Below are positions 26,331 through 27,358 of a DNA stretch of 27,358 nucleotides, piece by piece. Every line of letters begins with the position of its first letter. Position 1 is the stretch's first letter. The notes under the pieces were generated by a model that saw nothing but the letters and a program-made list of their open reading frames with translations, was not told where the DNA came from and made no database searches. A program made the position numbers and the translations under genes. The DNA comes from Gnetum montanum (Eukaryota > Streptophyta > Gnetopsida > Gnetales > Gnetaceae): positions 242,682 to 270,039 of the forward strand of contig MNCI01004224.1 of assembly GCA_015680685.1 (NCBI GenBank), given 5' to 3'.

Positions 26331-27358
26331 AGGGTGTTAGTGATTGGTTCAGCACAACCGGTTATGGAGCTTGGCAATGTGTGGAACATGTTTGGAGATA
26401 TGTTTAGTGCTAATGTGGCTAACGCATCTGTGATGGTGTTATCATTTTTGGAGACGTGTTGCACATCAATGTTTCTGAATTGCCTCATTAGGTGTTTTGC
26501 CAAGTCGCAGTATGGTTGTAAATGTTGGGCTTTGCATGTGTAAACATCTGTGACTTGGTTTACAACCAGTTGCGAGTCCCCTCTGACTACAAGCCGTGCG
26601 ATGTTTAAAGCTAGAGCTACCGCAAGTCCTCTAAGGAGACCTTCATACTCTGCTATGTTGTTTGTGCAAGGAAAGTCGAAACGATAGGCAAAGGGTCGGA
26701 TCTCCCCGAAGAGATAGGTGATGACAGCGGCTGCACTTCCTCCTCGAGAGGTCGATGCCCCATCAAAGTTCAAAATAGCATCGTAGTCATCGGGTACTAT
26801 GTCTATGGCGCTTATATTCTCATCTGGGAAGTTTGGGTCTATAGTCGCTTGGTCGCGTGTTGGTGATGTTGCCATTTGATTTACTATAGCTTGACCCTTG
26901 ACTGATGGTTGCGCTACGTAGTATAGGTCAAACTCGGCTATCATGGCTTTCCACCGGGCTATTCGACTTGTTTCGTAAATATTCCCTGCACATTGTCCTT
27001 GCAAATTATGTAAACCTGGTTGCGGAAGAGGTAATGTCACCATTTTCTTAAAGAAAAGACCAAAGCTAAGCATGACTTCTCCACATCGTTGTACCTTTTC
27101 TCGTGGGCAACTAATGTGTGGCTCAAGTAATACACAGGGACTTCGGTTTCGTCATCTCATTTCTGGCAAAGCATAGATGCGATGGACGAATCCGAAGTAG
27201 CAAGGTAGATGTAGAATGGTTTATCGTTTTGAGGTGGATAAACCATGGGTAGCCGGGCAAGTGCCGTTTTAATGTCATCGAATGCCTGTTGACACTACGG
27301 AGTCCATTCAAAGTGTACATTCTTGCGTAACAGGTGGTTCATGGGTTTTAGTTTATCT
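26331..27358 (-). pseudogene. RT-RH-aRNH: End of RT, RNase H and archaeal-type RNase H
   Basis: At the right edge the RT connection (DKLKPMNHLLRKNVHFEWTP) is followed by the first RNase H (KPFYIYLATSDSSIASMLCQ, YYLSHTLVAHEKRYNDVEKS). Stops occur at FEWTP-stop-C (TAG) and CQK-stop-DD (TGA), and two compensating frameshifts lie near 27045 and 26985. Then an intact stretch ETSRIARWKAMIAEFDLYYV leads to the second RNase H with a full acidic set: AILNFDGAS, NNIAEYEGLLRGL, VVRGDSQLVVNQ and TITDALATLA. The catalytic set makes this copy less decayed than the first element. Confidence 0.88.

Larger units (their letters stand above)
22623..27358 (-). mobile_element. Second Tat/Ogre-type Gypsy element, 3' part, cut by the window edge
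   Basis: Same orientation and organisation as the large element: 3' LTR (22623-23856), PPT (23857-23869), 3' UTR with minisatellite, integrase, two RNase H domains and the end of RT at the right edge. Protein identity with the first element is high but clearly not allelic, and the LTRs are alignable only in part, so they are related families or subfamilies. The 5' half and the 5' LTR lie beyond the window, so completeness and target duplication cannot be judged; the 5 bp before the LTR are ATTGG. Confidence 0.9.

Overview
The window looks like repeat-rich nuclear DNA of a land plant. It holds two Ty3/Gypsy LTR retrotransposons of the plant Tat/Ogre type, a primer-binding site matching plant tRNA-Asn, a fragment of plant-type 5S rRNA, and intron-containing pseudogene remains. 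I see no intact host gene, and I cannot name the species.

Layout. 1-2171 is left flank: a GC-rich palindrome at base 1, about 1 kb of purine-rich degenerate tandem repeats, then a plus-strand fossil of a different Gypsy reverse transcriptase. 2172-19264 is a complete but inactive 17.1 kb element on the minus strand, with LTRs of 1541 and 1524 bp and the target duplication GTTAT on both sides. Reading leftward from the 5' LTR (17741-19264) come the PBS, gag, protease, a 5.6 kb interval, RT (core deleted), RNase H, a second (archaeal-type) RNase H, integrase, a minisatellite-bearing 3' UTR, the PPT and the 3' LTR (2172-3712). 19265-22622 is right flank: an intronless CCR4-like nuclease pseudogene, AT-rich DNA and a 5S-rRNA-derived segment. 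22623 to the right edge is the 3' part of a second, related minus-strand element: 3' LTR, PPT, minisatellite 3' UTR, integrase, RNase H and the end of RT.

The most unusual feature is the interval between protease and RT of the first element. It carries a gene on the opposite (plus) strand, 8945-13289. It is broken by stops and a few frameshifts but can be followed through six GT-AG introns of 56-131 bp whose phases agree on both sides. Its second and third exons resemble an FCP1/NLI-type HAD phosphatase domain. The middle resembles the uncharacterised domains found in antisense ORFs of plant retroelements, and the tail is coiled-coil-like and acidic. The RT reading frame on the other strand is preceded by a good splice acceptor, so this cassette may lie inside a retroelement intron, at the place where Ogre elements are known to carry one.

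Other signals. A hairpin with two compensatory base-pair changes spans the PPT/3' LTR junction in both elements. A short motif (AGTTTA..GTC..GCGGAC) recurs in nearly every spacer of the elements, including both sides of the antisense cassette. Both LTR families carry arrays of short ACGC/GCGT palindromes in U3. Premature stops and LTR differences are dominated by transitions, as expected after cytosine methylation. A single N at 25841 marks the spot where about 67 integrase codons are missing, probably an assembly or sequencing gap.
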